64,000 nt of DNA from Nocardia niwae NBRC 108934 = DSM 45340 (GTDB lineage: Bacteria > Actinomycetota > Actinomycetes > Mycobacteriales > Mycobacteriaceae). The notes under the pieces are model-generated. The model was not told the DNA's origin. It saw only the letters and a list, made by a program, of their open reading frames with translations, and searched no databases. This document shows, one piece after another, positions 36,044 through 43,853 of this stretch. Where the stretch lies: assembly GCF_001613465.1 (NCBI RefSeq), contig NZ_BDCK01000048.1, forward strand, positions 1 through 64,000, in the 5' to 3' direction. A program made the position numbers and the translations under genes. Each line of letters begins with the position of its first letter. Positions within the stretch are counted from its first letter, which is position 1.

Positions 36044-36368
36044 GACCTCGGCGCTCGATCCAGGATGCTCGCAGTCGGTACACCTGGTGGATGGATGCCG
36101 CAGTTCTTGCCGCGCGTGTCCGTTCGCCGGTCAGGCCGCTGCCCCCGTCGCTCGGTCGGGTGGACGGCTATGCGCCCTCGACGGCCCGGTGACGATGCCG
36201 CAGGGATCGCGTAGCAGTCTCGGCGCGGAACGAGGGAGCACGATTCGGCGACGCCCTCTTCGGATCGGCGTGTGCGGACTCCGGGGACGAGGGCGGTGTA
36301 GCAAGCTGAGGGGTGATCGTCCGCCGCGGGCGATTCGCGGTGCATCGACTTCCGGATGGAGACCTGAT
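36044..36368. other. Intergenic region before the GcvH-like gene
   Basis: About 325 bases with no supported gene. The only clear element is the ribosome site GGAGA just before 36369. Confidence 0.4.
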
Positions 36369-36761
36369 ATGTCGATGATTCCTGCTGGATTGAAATACAC
36401 CGATGCGCACATGTGGGCGCGGCTGGAGCGCGACGGCACGCTGGCGGTCGGACTCACCGACCACGCCCAGCAGAACCTGGGCACGATCCTGTTCGTCACC
36501 ACGCCCCAGGTGGGCATGTTCGTCGGCACCGGCGAGGCCGTCGGCGCCGTGGAGGCGGTCTCGGCCATCGCCGAGATGTACAGCCCGGCCCGCGGCGTAG
36601 TGGTCCAGGTCAACCCGGCGATCGCGGATGATCCCGAGCAGGTGAACAACGACCCGTACGCGGCCTGGCTGTTCAAGATCAGGCAAGCGGAAGGCGTCTC
36701 GGATGACGAACTGCTCGATGCCGCCGCCTACCGCCGGTTGCTCGAGGATCTCGGTGCGTAA
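36369..36761 (+). CDS. GcvH-like protein lacking the lipoyl lysine
   Basis: The 130-residue protein has the glycine cleavage H fold by sequence: a YTDAHMWARLE opening, LTDHAQQNLGTILFV, then the lipoyl hairpin GAVEAVSAIAEMYSPARG, and a C-terminal NNDPYAAWLFKI. In real H proteins the hairpin reads E-S-V-K-A; here the lysine position is Ser65 (TCG at 36561). No lipoyl group could be attached, so it cannot serve in glycine cleavage as known. No gcvT or gcvP lies nearby. It may be a recruited non-catalytic H-like protein. Confidence 0.85.
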   Translation: MSMIPAGLKYTDAHMWARLERDGTLAVGLTDHAQQNLGTILFVTTPQVGMFVGTGEAVGAVEAVSAIAEMYSPARGVVVQVNPAIADDPEQVNNDPYAAWLFKIRQAEGVSDDELLDAAAYRRLLEDLGA

Positions 36762-37332
36762 CCGGTAAACGCCGCCCTGTGCGCAGGCGAGGTTTCACTC
36801 GTCCGGCTCGGAATCGCGGTCCGGCAACGTTTCACGCTCGCGGCGTGCGCCCCGGCCGCGCCGACTCCGGTAGCCGCGATGTGCGGCGAAAACTCCGATG
36901 ATCGCTCCCGGCGGCCGACAGCGGGAACACGCAGTCGATCGGCCCCGTCACGAGCAGCCCTGAGCGTAAGCGGCGGTGAGACCCCAGTGCTGCCGCGAAG
37001 CAGGGGCACGGCAGCCGAATCCATGTCGGCACCGTGTCCGGCACCCGGGCATCGCCGAGACTCCGTCGTCTGGTTGCCCGCATCAGTCACCGGCGCGATT
37101 CGATCAGAGTCGCGACCTGTCGCGTCAGAACCGGACGGCACCACCAGCCGGGCGATGGGCACGTTGCGGCCGATGGAATCGCTCGGCGAGGCCGAGGACG
37201 GGGGAATCCCGGCCTGGGATCCGAAGAGGCCGGTGGAGCGCGAGCCCGGCGGAGTGGCTTACATGTTGACGTTCAATGTCGATTTGTAACATACTCGCCC
37301 GGTTCGATGATCATGAGCAGGGAGGTGCGTCG
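36762..37332. other. Intergenic region with a short dedA-like remnant
   Basis: No complete gene is supported here. At 36867-36905 there is a roughly 39-bp segment closely matching the 3' end of the dedA-type gene (39631-39668), on the same strand. In minus-strand translation it reads AIIGVFAAHRGYR, compared with AIIGAFAAHRGYR in the intact gene. The match fades on both sides, as in a decayed duplicate. Confidence 0.45.
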
Positions 37333-37959
37333 GTGACCGACAACGGCCGAGCGGCGCTGGAGATTCTTCGCGATGCGAGTCAGTTCAAGTGGTATGTCAT
37401 CCCGCTCCTGCTGATCGTCATCTACGTCTATGCCGTCGAAGTCGAGAGGCGGAACTGGAACATCCTGTTCGCCGGACTCGCACTGTGGGCCGTCGACTGG
37501 TTCAACGAGATCTGGAACGCGTTGGTGTTTCATTTCACCGGTCGCGCGCCGGTCTGGGGTGCGACCGGGTCCACGGCGTATCAGATCCTCATCGGTCTCA
37601 ATATCGAGATCTGCTTCATGTTCGCCATCATGGGCATCGCGGCGGCGAAGATGCTGCCGCCGCGTGAAACCCGTATTTTCGGGTTGCCCAATCGTCCGGT
37701 TCTCATCGCGGCCAACTCGGCGGCAGCGGTAGGCGTCGAGGTGGTGCTCAACAAAGCCGGTGTGCTCACCTGGGATTGGCCGTGGTGGCAGGCGAGCTTC
37801 CCGGTCCTCATCTGGCTCATCGGCTATGTACCGTTTTTCGCGGCATGTTTCTTCGTGCACGACCTGCCCACCGTGCGCGGTAAGGCGCTGATCGTGGGCG
37901 CGATCCTCGGCATCGACGCTGTCGCCCTCCTCGGTTTCGGCGCGGCGGGGTGGCTGTGA
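37333..37959 (+). CDS. Membrane protein, unknown function
   Basis: The 208-residue protein has about six hydrophobic segments, Trp-rich loops (NALVFHFTGRAPVW, LTWDWPWWQASF) and short termini, so it is an integral membrane protein. Family not recognised. The GTG at 37333 follows GGGAGG. Its stop overlaps the ATG of the secreted protein downstream (TGATG), so the two probably work together. Confidence 0.7.
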   Translation: MTDNGRAALEILRDASQFKWYVIPLLLIVIYVYAVEVERRNWNILFAGLALWAVDWFNEIWNALVFHFTGRAPVWGATGSTAYQILIGLNIEICFMFAIMGIAAAKMLPPRETRIFGLPNRPVLIAANSAAAVGVEVVLNKAGVLTWDWPWWQASFPVLIWLIGYVPFFAACFFVHDLPTVRGKALIVGAILGIDAVALLGFGAAGWL

Positions 37960-39494
37960 TGCGCAGGCACGTCATCGCGCGTACCGCTGTCATCGCCGTG
38001 AGCGGGCTGGTATTCGCCGGGCTGACAACACCGTCGGTGGTTGTCGCGGAACCCGGTTGTCCGTTGTTGGGTACCGTCGGCACCCCGGAAGTGACAGTCG
38101 ACGAATCCACCGCCGGGCTGGAAACCTTGGCACCCGCAGCGGCCGACTTACCGGATCAGGCCTACTTCCGCACCACCTCCGAGTCGTTCAACCGCCGCTG
38201 GACTTTCGCGCACCGTGATGGCCGCTTGTACGTCAAAGAAACCGCCGCTCAGGGAGGTTGGCGTGCTGTCGCACTGCCGGGGTGCCTGGAGGGCCGCGTA
38301 GCCGGTGTCTCCGCCGACGACGACGAGGTGATGGTGATCGACGTCGACGGCCGGTTCTTCACCATGGATCACGCGTTGAGCGCGCCCCGGGACTGGAATT
38401 GGAGCAGCCGCTACGGCGTCCCGTTGTGGACCGGTCCCGGTAACACGCTGCCCCCGGGCACGCTCACCTGGGCCTGGTCCGTGCTCTCACCCGCTGAGGA
38501 TCACGTCTGGCGAGATGCGGCGGGCAATGATCACCCGGTCGGCGGGGCAAAGGTGTCGCATGTTTTCGCGCTCACCCACGATGGGCGGCGCATCCAGTAT
38601 GTCGACCCCTGGCTTCCGGTGGACCACAGCTACGAGATGGGCACTCCGTACGGCGGCCGGTTCCGGGCTGTCGCGCTTTCCACCAGCGCGTCGACCTCGC
38701 TGATCGTCAACCGTTTCGGCGACTTCTACACGCGCCTCTACGATTTCGACATCTCCGGCGCCGACAAGGTGTTCTTCCGCTACAGCTACCACGATCAGCG
38801 CGGTCTGCCCGAGGCTCCGGACATGCTCGCCGAACGGACCGACGACCGCTACGCCGCGATCCAGTTGCCCGCACCGGATTGGGTGCGGCAGCCCAAGATT
38901 CCAGGGTTGATCACCGACCGTATCTCCATCCACAAAACCGGCCCCGGGTCGTCGGCGCGGGAACTGCGGGTCGAAGGCCGCGACGGTGGCCGAAACGGCT
39001 TCTGGACGAAGCAGCTCATCGACGAGTCGTGGAGGTTCGTCCCCACTGATCATCCCCTCGTGGGGAGGGTACTGGAGAACTCACCGGCGGACCGCTCGCT
39101 CGACACGCTCGCGCCCCCGTCACCGTACGACTACAAAAGCGTCTCGACCCAAGGGTGGAGCGCACAAGTGCGTGCGTTCGATGTGGCCGTGACCCCGACT
39201 CCCCTGCGGATCGAGTTCGGCGATGGCGCGACCTTGGACCTGATCCTGCATACCGTCGACGGGTTGCGCCAGACACCGCAACTGCCGGGGATCAGCGGTC
39301 AGCCGCGGCATTTCGACGGGACCATCGAAGTGCCATCGCAACTGCTGGGCGACCTGGACGCGCAGCCGGCCGTCGTCGGTGACTTCGTTCGAAACGTCCT
39401 GCACGGTAACCCTTTCACGGACACCGCTGTCGACGTCACCGAAGAACGGCTGCACATCGGCGATTGGGAGCTGACCTCGAGCCGATCCCGATAG
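37959..39494 (+). CDS. Secreted beta-rich protein, unknown function
   Basis: The 511-residue exported protein has a signal peptide of about 30 residues (ending near VVVAEPG). The mature chain is rich in beta strands with repeated W/Y/D-rich turns, for example VDGRFFTMDH, DGRRIQYVDP and FGDFYTRLYDFD, suggesting a propeller in its first 300 residues, then a separate C-terminal beta domain. It is translationally coupled to the membrane protein upstream. No catalytic motif was found. Confidence 0.7.
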   Translation: MRRHVIARTAVIAVSGLVFAGLTTPSVVVAEPGCPLLGTVGTPEVTVDESTAGLETLAPAAADLPDQAYFRTTSESFNRRWTFAHRDGRLYVKETAAQGGWRAVALPGCLEGRVAGVSADDDEVMVIDVDGRFFTMDHALSAPRDWNWSSRYGVPLWTGPGNTLPPGTLTWAWSVLSPAEDHVWRDAAGNDHPVGGAKVSHVFALTHDGRRIQYVDPWLPVDHSYEMGTPYGGRFRAVALSTSASTSLIVNRFGDFYTRLYDFDISGADKVFFRYSYHDQRGLPEAPDMLAERTDDRYAAIQLPAPDWVRQPKIPGLITDRISIHKTGPGSSARELRVEGRDGGRNGFWTKQLIDESWRFVPTDHPLVGRVLENSPADRSLDTLAPPSPYDYKSVSTQGWSAQVRAFDVAVTPTPLRIEFGDGATLDLILHTVDGLRQTPQLPGISGQPRHFDGTIEVPSQLLGDLDAQPAVVGDFVRNVLHGNPFTDTAVDVTEERLHIGDWELTSSRSR

Positions 39495-39557
39495 TGGCTC
39501 GCCGCGCCCAGGCGGAACGCTCGCCGGAACACACGCGGCGAACCGGTGTAGATGAAC

Positions 39558-40292
39558 TCACCTGCCCACCTCAGGCTGTCTTCCGTCACCGGCTTCCGGC
39601 TCGGGAGGTGTGCCAGGGGCGCGCCAGCGGCGGTAGCCGCGGTGGGCGGCGAATGCTCCGATGATCGCGGTAGCGCACCACACCGCGATGGCGGTGTAGG
39701 CGAGCGGGGCCGACAGGTCGCCGATCGAAGCGCCGAGTGCGGTGTAGACGAAGGCACGCGGGGCCGATCCGATGAGCGCGCCGACGGCCATCTGCCACAG
39801 CGGAACTCCGAACGCGCCGAACACATAGGAGGCCAGCGCGTCCGAGATGCCCGGGACGAAGCGCTGCGCGACGACGGCCCACAGGCCGCGCCGCTCGATC
39901 TGGGCGTCGATGCGCTCGGCCCGCCCGGGGCCGAGCAACCCCCGTGCGCTTTCGCGGCCGGCCCGTCGCCCGAGGAAACTGGTGATGATCGCCGTGCCCA
40001 CCGCCGAGCCGAGCGTCACGAACGTCCCGACCAGCGGGCCGAACAGCAGACCGCTTCCAGCGGCCAGCAGCGGTCCTGGAACGAAGACGGCGCCGAGGAC
40101 GGCCGACGCCACCACGTAAGCGAACGGCGCGGCGGGCCCGGTCGCCGCGACCACACCGCGCACACCCTCGACGTCGATCACTCGGGCGACGGCGACGAGA
40201 TAGAACATCACCGCCAGCCCCGCCGCGAACAGCGCGAGCCGTACGACGTGCCGACGACGTCCGAGAGGTAAGGAATGCTCGATGTCGGTCAT
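39558..40292 (-). CDS. DedA/TVP38-family membrane protein
   Basis: The 244-residue protein is of the SNARE-associated DedA/TMEM64 family: a hairpin-forming FVPGPLLAAGSGLLFGP segment followed by the G-x3-G-rich AVGTAIITSFLGRRAGRE and a later QRFVPGISDALASYVFG. These proteins are membrane lipid flippases or transporters in other bacteria. The ATG at 40292 (MTDIEHSL) is preferred to a longer start at 40355, which would run into the inverted repeat upstream. It lies downstream of the gas vesicle operon, separated by that repeat. Confidence 0.85.
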   Translation of the reverse strand: MTDIEHSLPLGRRRHVVRLALFAAGLAVMFYLVAVARVIDVEGVRGVVAATGPAAPFAYVVASAVLGAVFVPGPLLAAGSGLLFGPLVGTFVTLGSAVGTAIITSFLGRRAGRESARGLLGPGRAERIDAQIERRGLWAVVAQRFVPGISDALASYVFGAFGVPLWQMAVGALIGSAPRAFVYTALGASIGDLSAPLAYTAIAVWCATAIIGAFAAHRGYRRWRAPGTPPEPEAGDGRQPEVGR

Positions 40293-40340
40293 GATGAGCG
40301 CAATCCTGCCGCATCCCGACCACCCCTTCGACTCCACCAC

Positions 40341-40407
40341 CAAGATCAACGGCACATGGTTGTGGCGTTCGCCGAGATGACCTCTCGCTCATGTGCCGTT
40401 GATCTTG
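40341..40407 (-). terminator. 17-bp perfect inverted repeat ending the gas vesicle operon
   Basis: CAAGATCAACGGCACAT (40341-40357) pairs exactly with 40391-40407, across a 33-base spacer that itself contains CGAGA/TCTCG. It begins five bases past the gvpK stop, so the likely role is to end gvp transcription before dedA. With one mismatch the pairing extends to about 21 bp. The long arms and spacer are larger than a usual terminator. Confidence 0.6.
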
Positions 40408-40411
40408 ATGG

Positions 40412-40711
40412 TCAGGACGGGTCGCGGGGGAGGAGGGTGCCCAGGGGGCCGAGGTCGATGTTGAGGTCTTCGGGGGTGAGGCCGAAGTGTTCGCGGAGTT
40501 CGTCCATGCGTTGTTCGAGCAGCATGAGGGTGGTGCCGATGCGTTCGATCTGGTCGTCGGTGAGGTCGCCGGCGTCGACGCGGCGGATCGCTTGGCGCTC
40601 CATGAGCTGGCGCAGCAGTTCCACCAAAGTGAGGACGAGGCTGACCAGTCCGCGCTCGACGGATTCGGGCTCGGTGTCGATACGCGGCGGGATGCCGCCG
40701 AACTCAGTCAT
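40412..40711 (-). CDS. gvpK: Gas vesicle protein GvpK
   Basis: The 99-residue GvpK protein is the last gene of the operon. Family markers are VERGLVSLVLTLVELLRQLMERQAIRRVD and LTDDQIERIGTTLM (each shown as parts of a continuous helix). It overlaps gvpS by eight bases. GvpK is needed for vesicle formation in other actinobacterial and halophile systems. Confidence 0.93.
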   Translation of the reverse strand: MTEFGGIPPRIDTEPESVERGLVSLVLTLVELLRQLMERQAIRRVDAGDLTDDQIERIGTTLMLLEQRMDELREHFGLTPEDLNIDLGPLGTLLPRDPS

Positions 40712-40919
40712 CGGCGGGTGGTTCCAGCGCGCGGACCGGGCCGGTCAGAGTGCTGATCGAGGAGATGAGAGCCCGCAACGAGATCTGGACCAGGTCGACG
40801 TCGGCGATGGCGAGCTTGATGTCCCCGGTGATCACCACGCCGCCCGCCAGCACCCGATCCAGCAGGTCGACCAGCGCGACGCGGCGCTCCTCGTCGACCT
40901 CCCGCGTGGCCCGGCTCAT
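40704..40919 (-). CDS. gvpS: Gas vesicle protein GvpS
   Basis: The 71-residue protein belongs to the GvpA/J/M/S fold, with the core VALVDLLDRVLAGGVVITGD and IADVDLVQISLRALI. The ATG at 40919 overlaps the gvpL stop by four bases. GvpS is a minor structural or assembly variant of GvpA. Confidence 0.9.
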   Translation of the reverse strand: MSRATREVDEERRVALVDLLDRVLAGGVVITGDIKLAIADVDLVQISLRALISSISTLTGPVRALEPPADD

Positions 40920-41707
40920 ACCGCCTCCCGTTCCACGCCCGCGAACGAGTACGGCGGCCACGGGCCGGTGAGTTCGAGCCGGATGCCGGGGAATTCGTCG
41001 CCGAGCGCGGCCACGGTGGCGGCGAAGTCGTCGGTGCGCTCGTCGTCGACGAGATAGGTCCCGTTGAGCACCATCCAATCCCGGCGTCCGCTCAGTGTCG
41101 GATCGGTCAGTGCCTGACGCCGCCCGGCCGCGGCGTGGCGAACGAGGCGGGTGTGGATTTCGTCCGCGCGCTGCGCCGCGTCGCGTTCCACGGTCTCCTG
41201 CGCGGACAGCTGCGCCCGGCGGCGGGCCAGATAGGCTGCGCCCGAGCCCTTCCCGCCGCTTCCGCTCGCGCGGGCCTCGGCTACGGCCGAGGTGAGGGCC
41301 GCGCGATCGCCGTAGGCCTTCACCCCCCATTCGGTGCGGCCGCTCACCAGTGCGAGGGCCGCGGTGAAGTCCGCTCGTCGCTCGTCGAGCAGCTCGCGCA
41401 CTCGGTCGTCGTCGAGGAAGACGGTGGCCAACCGGAGCGGGACGGCCGCACCTCGGCGCACCGCGGCCGATACGACGGCGTCATGCGCGCGGGCCGTGGC
41501 CTCCAGCCAGTCCAGATCCTCCAGATGACCGCGCAGCGGTTGCTCCCCGAACACCTCCAGTGGCACCGAGCCGACCAGGGCCGTCAGATCGTCCGACACC
41601 ACCGTGCGCACCGGCTCCCCGGCGACGCCGGTCAGCCCGCCCGGCTCCGCAGCCTCGCCCCCGGTGAGCGTCACCGCGTACAGCCAAACGCCGGAACCGT
41701 CGGTCAC
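40916..41707 (-). CDS. gvpL: Gas vesicle protein GvpL/GvpF family
   Basis: The 263-residue protein is of the GvpL/GvpF family, with the N-terminal WLYAVTLTGG strand, an internal repeat of VVSDDLTALVG, and the C-terminal motif LELTGPWPPYSF that defines the family. The GTG start at 41707 overlaps gvpJ by four bases. It is the second GvpL/F of the operon (the first is at 42685). Confidence 0.9.
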   Translation of the reverse strand: MTDGSGVWLYAVTLTGGEAAEPGGLTGVAGEPVRTVVSDDLTALVGSVPLEVFGEQPLRGHLEDLDWLEATARAHDAVVSAAVRRGAAVPLRLATVFLDDDRVRELLDERRADFTAALALVSGRTEWGVKAYGDRAALTSAVAEARASGSGGKGSGAAYLARRRAQLSAQETVERDAAQRADEIHTRLVRHAAAGRRQALTDPTLSGRRDWMVLNGTYLVDDERTDDFAATVAALGDEFPGIRLELTGPWPPYSFAGVEREAV

Positions 41708-42087
41708 GATCGCTCTTCCCTCGGCGCGCGCCGACGCTCGACCGGGCGAGGTTGTTCGTTCGCGGCCTCCAGCTGGGCGATCCGATCGCGGAGCTTCCGG
41801 TTCTCGAGTTCGAGATCGTGATCCTCCCGCTCCAGCGTGCGGGCCTTGCTGTTGAGCCAGGGGTCGGTCTCCCACCAGTCGATGCCCACCGATTTGGCCG
41901 TCTCCAAGGACGCGATCACCAATCGGAGCTTGATCGTGAGCAACTCGATGTCGAGCAGGTTGACCTGGATGTCGCCCGCGATCACCAAGCCCTTGTCGAG
42001 CACCCGCTCGAGGATGTCGGCGAGGTTCGTCGAGTGCCCGCCGCCGAAGGGCTGTGGTGCGGACGACCCGCCGCCGACCACCGTCAT
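41704..42087 (-). CDS. gvpJ: Gas vesicle protein GvpJ
   Basis: The 127-residue protein has the GvpA-type core (NLADILERVLDKGLVIAGD and IELLTIKLRLVIAS, residues about 20-60) and a charged coiled-coil-like C-terminus rich in Glu, Arg and Leu (LEREDHDLELENRKLRD). GvpJ is a minor wall or tip protein. It overlaps both neighbours by four bases. Confidence 0.88.
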   Translation of the reverse strand: MTVVGGGSSAPQPFGGGHSTNLADILERVLDKGLVIAGDIQVNLLDIELLTIKLRLVIASLETAKSVGIDWWETDPWLNSKARTLEREDHDLELENRKLRDRIAQLEAANEQPRPVERRRAPREERS

Positions 42088-42425
42088 GACCGGGCCCTTC
42101 CGATGTCGGTGCTGCCACGGCCGTAGCGCCTGGTCCGGCGGTAGGCCAGCAGGTTTCCGTCGAGATCGAGTTCCACCTCGTACAGCGCGAGAATGTCCGC
42201 CGACGACGGGATGCGGCGGTCCTCGAGCACCTCGACCTCCACCAGCCAGCCATCCTCCGTCGGTTCCATCGACGTGACCCCCTCCACTTCCTTCGAGGTG
42301 AGCGCCACAAGGTTTTCGACTGCCGCCGCGATGGCCTGAGCCGCGGTGAGCCCAGGCGGTTCGCCCGAGGCCGAGTGCACGCCCTCGGTGTCCTCCGAAG
42401 TGGTCTTGCGTGCCACTCGCCTCAC
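42084..42425 (-). CDS. gvpO: Gas vesicle protein GvpO
   Basis: The 113-residue protein has the GvpO core: AAVENLVALTSKEVEGVTSM, then GWLVEVEVLEDRRIP and DILALYEVELD. In Streptomyces gvpO often opens the cluster; here it lies in the middle. A GTG at 42425 starts it, 19 bases after gvpG. Confidence 0.9.
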   Translation of the reverse strand: MRRVARKTTSEDTEGVHSASGEPPGLTAAQAIAAAVENLVALTSKEVEGVTSMEPTEDGWLVEVEVLEDRRIPSSADILALYEVELDLDGNLLAYRRTRRYGRGSTDIGRARS

Positions 42426-42444
42426 TCCTTCCGGTCGATCGAGG

Positions 42445-42681
42445 TCACGCCTGCCGACCGGTCATGCGATCCAGGACCGCCTGCTGCGCTTGTTTCCTCT
42501 CTTCTTCGGACAGCTGACCGGCTGCGGCGGCGGCATCGATCTCCTCGAGTTCCCGCCGCATGAGCGCGGGGTCGTGCATTTTCTGATCCACCTGGTCCTG
42601 GATCAATTCCCCCAGCCAGATCACTCCGCGCACGGGGGCTACGGGCAACGACAAGATCGACGAGACCACACCGAACAACAT
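42445..42681 (-). CDS. gvpG: Gas vesicle protein GvpG
   Basis: The 78-residue GvpG protein has the characteristic LFGVVSSILSLPVAPVRGV start and a charged helical C-terminus with LEEIDAAAAAGQLSEEE. It is a minor wall protein. It is separated by three bases from gvpF. Confidence 0.92.
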   Translation of the reverse strand: MLFGVVSSILSLPVAPVRGVIWLGELIQDQVDQKMHDPALMRRELEEIDAAAAAGQLSEEERKQAQQAVLDRMTGRQA

Positions 42682-42684
42682 GCC

Positions 42685-43446
42685 TTACTCCTCGGGTGCG
42701 CGCTTCGTCACGAAGTCGTAGGCCGCCATCGGGCCGAGCAGGTTCAGCTCCACGCGGCCGTCCCACTCCTCACCGAGCCGGCGCAGCACCTCCTCCAGGT
42801 CCTTCTGGCGGGCCAGCTCCACCAGAACCGCGATGTGGACGGCCTCTTCCTCATGGGTGGGGTCGCGATGGTTGATCAGTGGCTCGAACTGCTCGATCTC
42901 GGACACCACTCTGCGGGTGTCCTCGGCGCGCTTGGCCTCGATGGCCTGATTGATCAGCTCCCCCAGCGCGATCCGGGCATTGCGAGTGGCGTCCTCGGGC
43001 TTGTCCCGGATCTCGTCGCGCAGCTGGGCGGCCTGGTCGTTCTCATCGAGGAGTTCGCGCAGAATGGTGTTCTCGACGTAGCGTCCTCTGACCACGAACT
43101 GCGCACGGCCCTCCAGTTGCTCCAGCGCGGAACGGAATTCGTCCTCATTCGCCTCCAGCAGTTCGTTCTCCACCGCCTCCGCATCGGTCATCACCGCGCC
43201 GAACCGCAACGGCAGCACCGGGGCGACCGCGGCGGAGCCGTCCAGCAACTCCGCGTGGGCGGTGAGGTCGTCGGGTGTGCCCAGCGGTCGATCGGACTCG
43301 AGCTTGCTGATCAGCGCGGCGATCTCGCCGTGTCGCACCACCCCGACCTCACCCGGCGGATCACCGACACCGGTGGCGCTGGGCTCGGGCTCCACATCGG
43401 CGGGCACGATGCCGTAGACGTAGACGGCGGCTTGACCCGTAGTCAT
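42685..43446 (-). CDS. gvpF: Gas vesicle protein GvpF
   Basis: The 253-residue GvpF protein has the N-terminal VYVYGIVPAD strand, PVLPLRFGAVMTDAEAVE in the centre, and the C-terminal LNLLGPMAAYDFV. GvpF binds GvpA during assembly and is thought to sit on the gas-facing wall. It overlaps gvpA by four bases. Confidence 0.93.
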   Translation of the reverse strand: MTTGQAAVYVYGIVPADVEPEPSATGVGDPPGEVGVVRHGEIAALISKLESDRPLGTPDDLTAHAELLDGSAAVAPVLPLRFGAVMTDAEAVENELLEANEDEFRSALEQLEGRAQFVVRGRYVENTILRELLDENDQAAQLRDEIRDKPEDATRNARIALGELINQAIEAKRAEDTRRVVSEIEQFEPLINHRDPTHEEEAVHIAVLVELARQKDLEEVLRRLGEEWDGRVELNLLGPMAAYDFVTKRAPEE

Positions 43447-43853
43447 CGATCCTCCCTACGCCTTGGCTTGTTCGCCGTCTGGCGCTTCTCCTGCACATCG
43501 TCGAGGAAGCCCATGACCTTCTCGCCCGCCGCCTCGAGAGCGCCCTGTGTCTTGTGCTTCGCCAGGCCTTGGGTGCCCTCGCCGACGAGGTCGGTGAGCC
43601 CCTTCGGTTGGGTGGAGATCTCCAGCCGGTTGACGGCCTCGGCGAAACGCAGATAGGTGTCGACGCTGGCCACCACGACTCGCGCATCGATGGTCACCAG
43701 TTCGATGCCGACCAGTGACACGCGCGCGAACGCGTCGATGACCAGGCCTTTGTCCAGAATTGTGTCGATCACGTCGGCCAGGCTGGAGGAATTCGGGCGC
43801 GCCATCGTGCCCGCTCCGCCACCGCCGCCGCCTCCTGCGGGTTCGATGGTCAT
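43443..43853 (-). CDS. gvpA: Gas vesicle structural protein GvpA, with tails
   Basis: The 136-residue protein is GvpA by its core SSSLADVIDTILDKGLVI (residues 22-39) and ASVDTYLRFAEAVNRLE. It differs from the 70-residue classical rib protein by a Gly-rich N-terminal extension and a hydrophilic C-terminal tail of about 50 residues ending in Lys/Arg-rich sequence. Similar long forms are known in Streptomyces. Two other GvpA-fold genes (gvpJ, gvpS) are in the operon. Confidence 0.9.
   Translation of the reverse strand: MTIEPAGGGGGGGAGTMARPNSSSLADVIDTILDKGLVIDAFARVSLVGIELVTIDARVVVASVDTYLRFAEAVNRLEISTQPKGLTDLVGEGTQGLAKHKTQGALEAAGEKVMGFLDDVQEKRQTANKPRRREDR

Noticed and set aside
36879..37289. Plus-strand 136-codon frame between the GcvH-like gene and the membrane protein
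   Set aside because: Ser/Arg/Pro-rich with poor codon bias and no ribosome site; it is opposite the dedA-like remnant.
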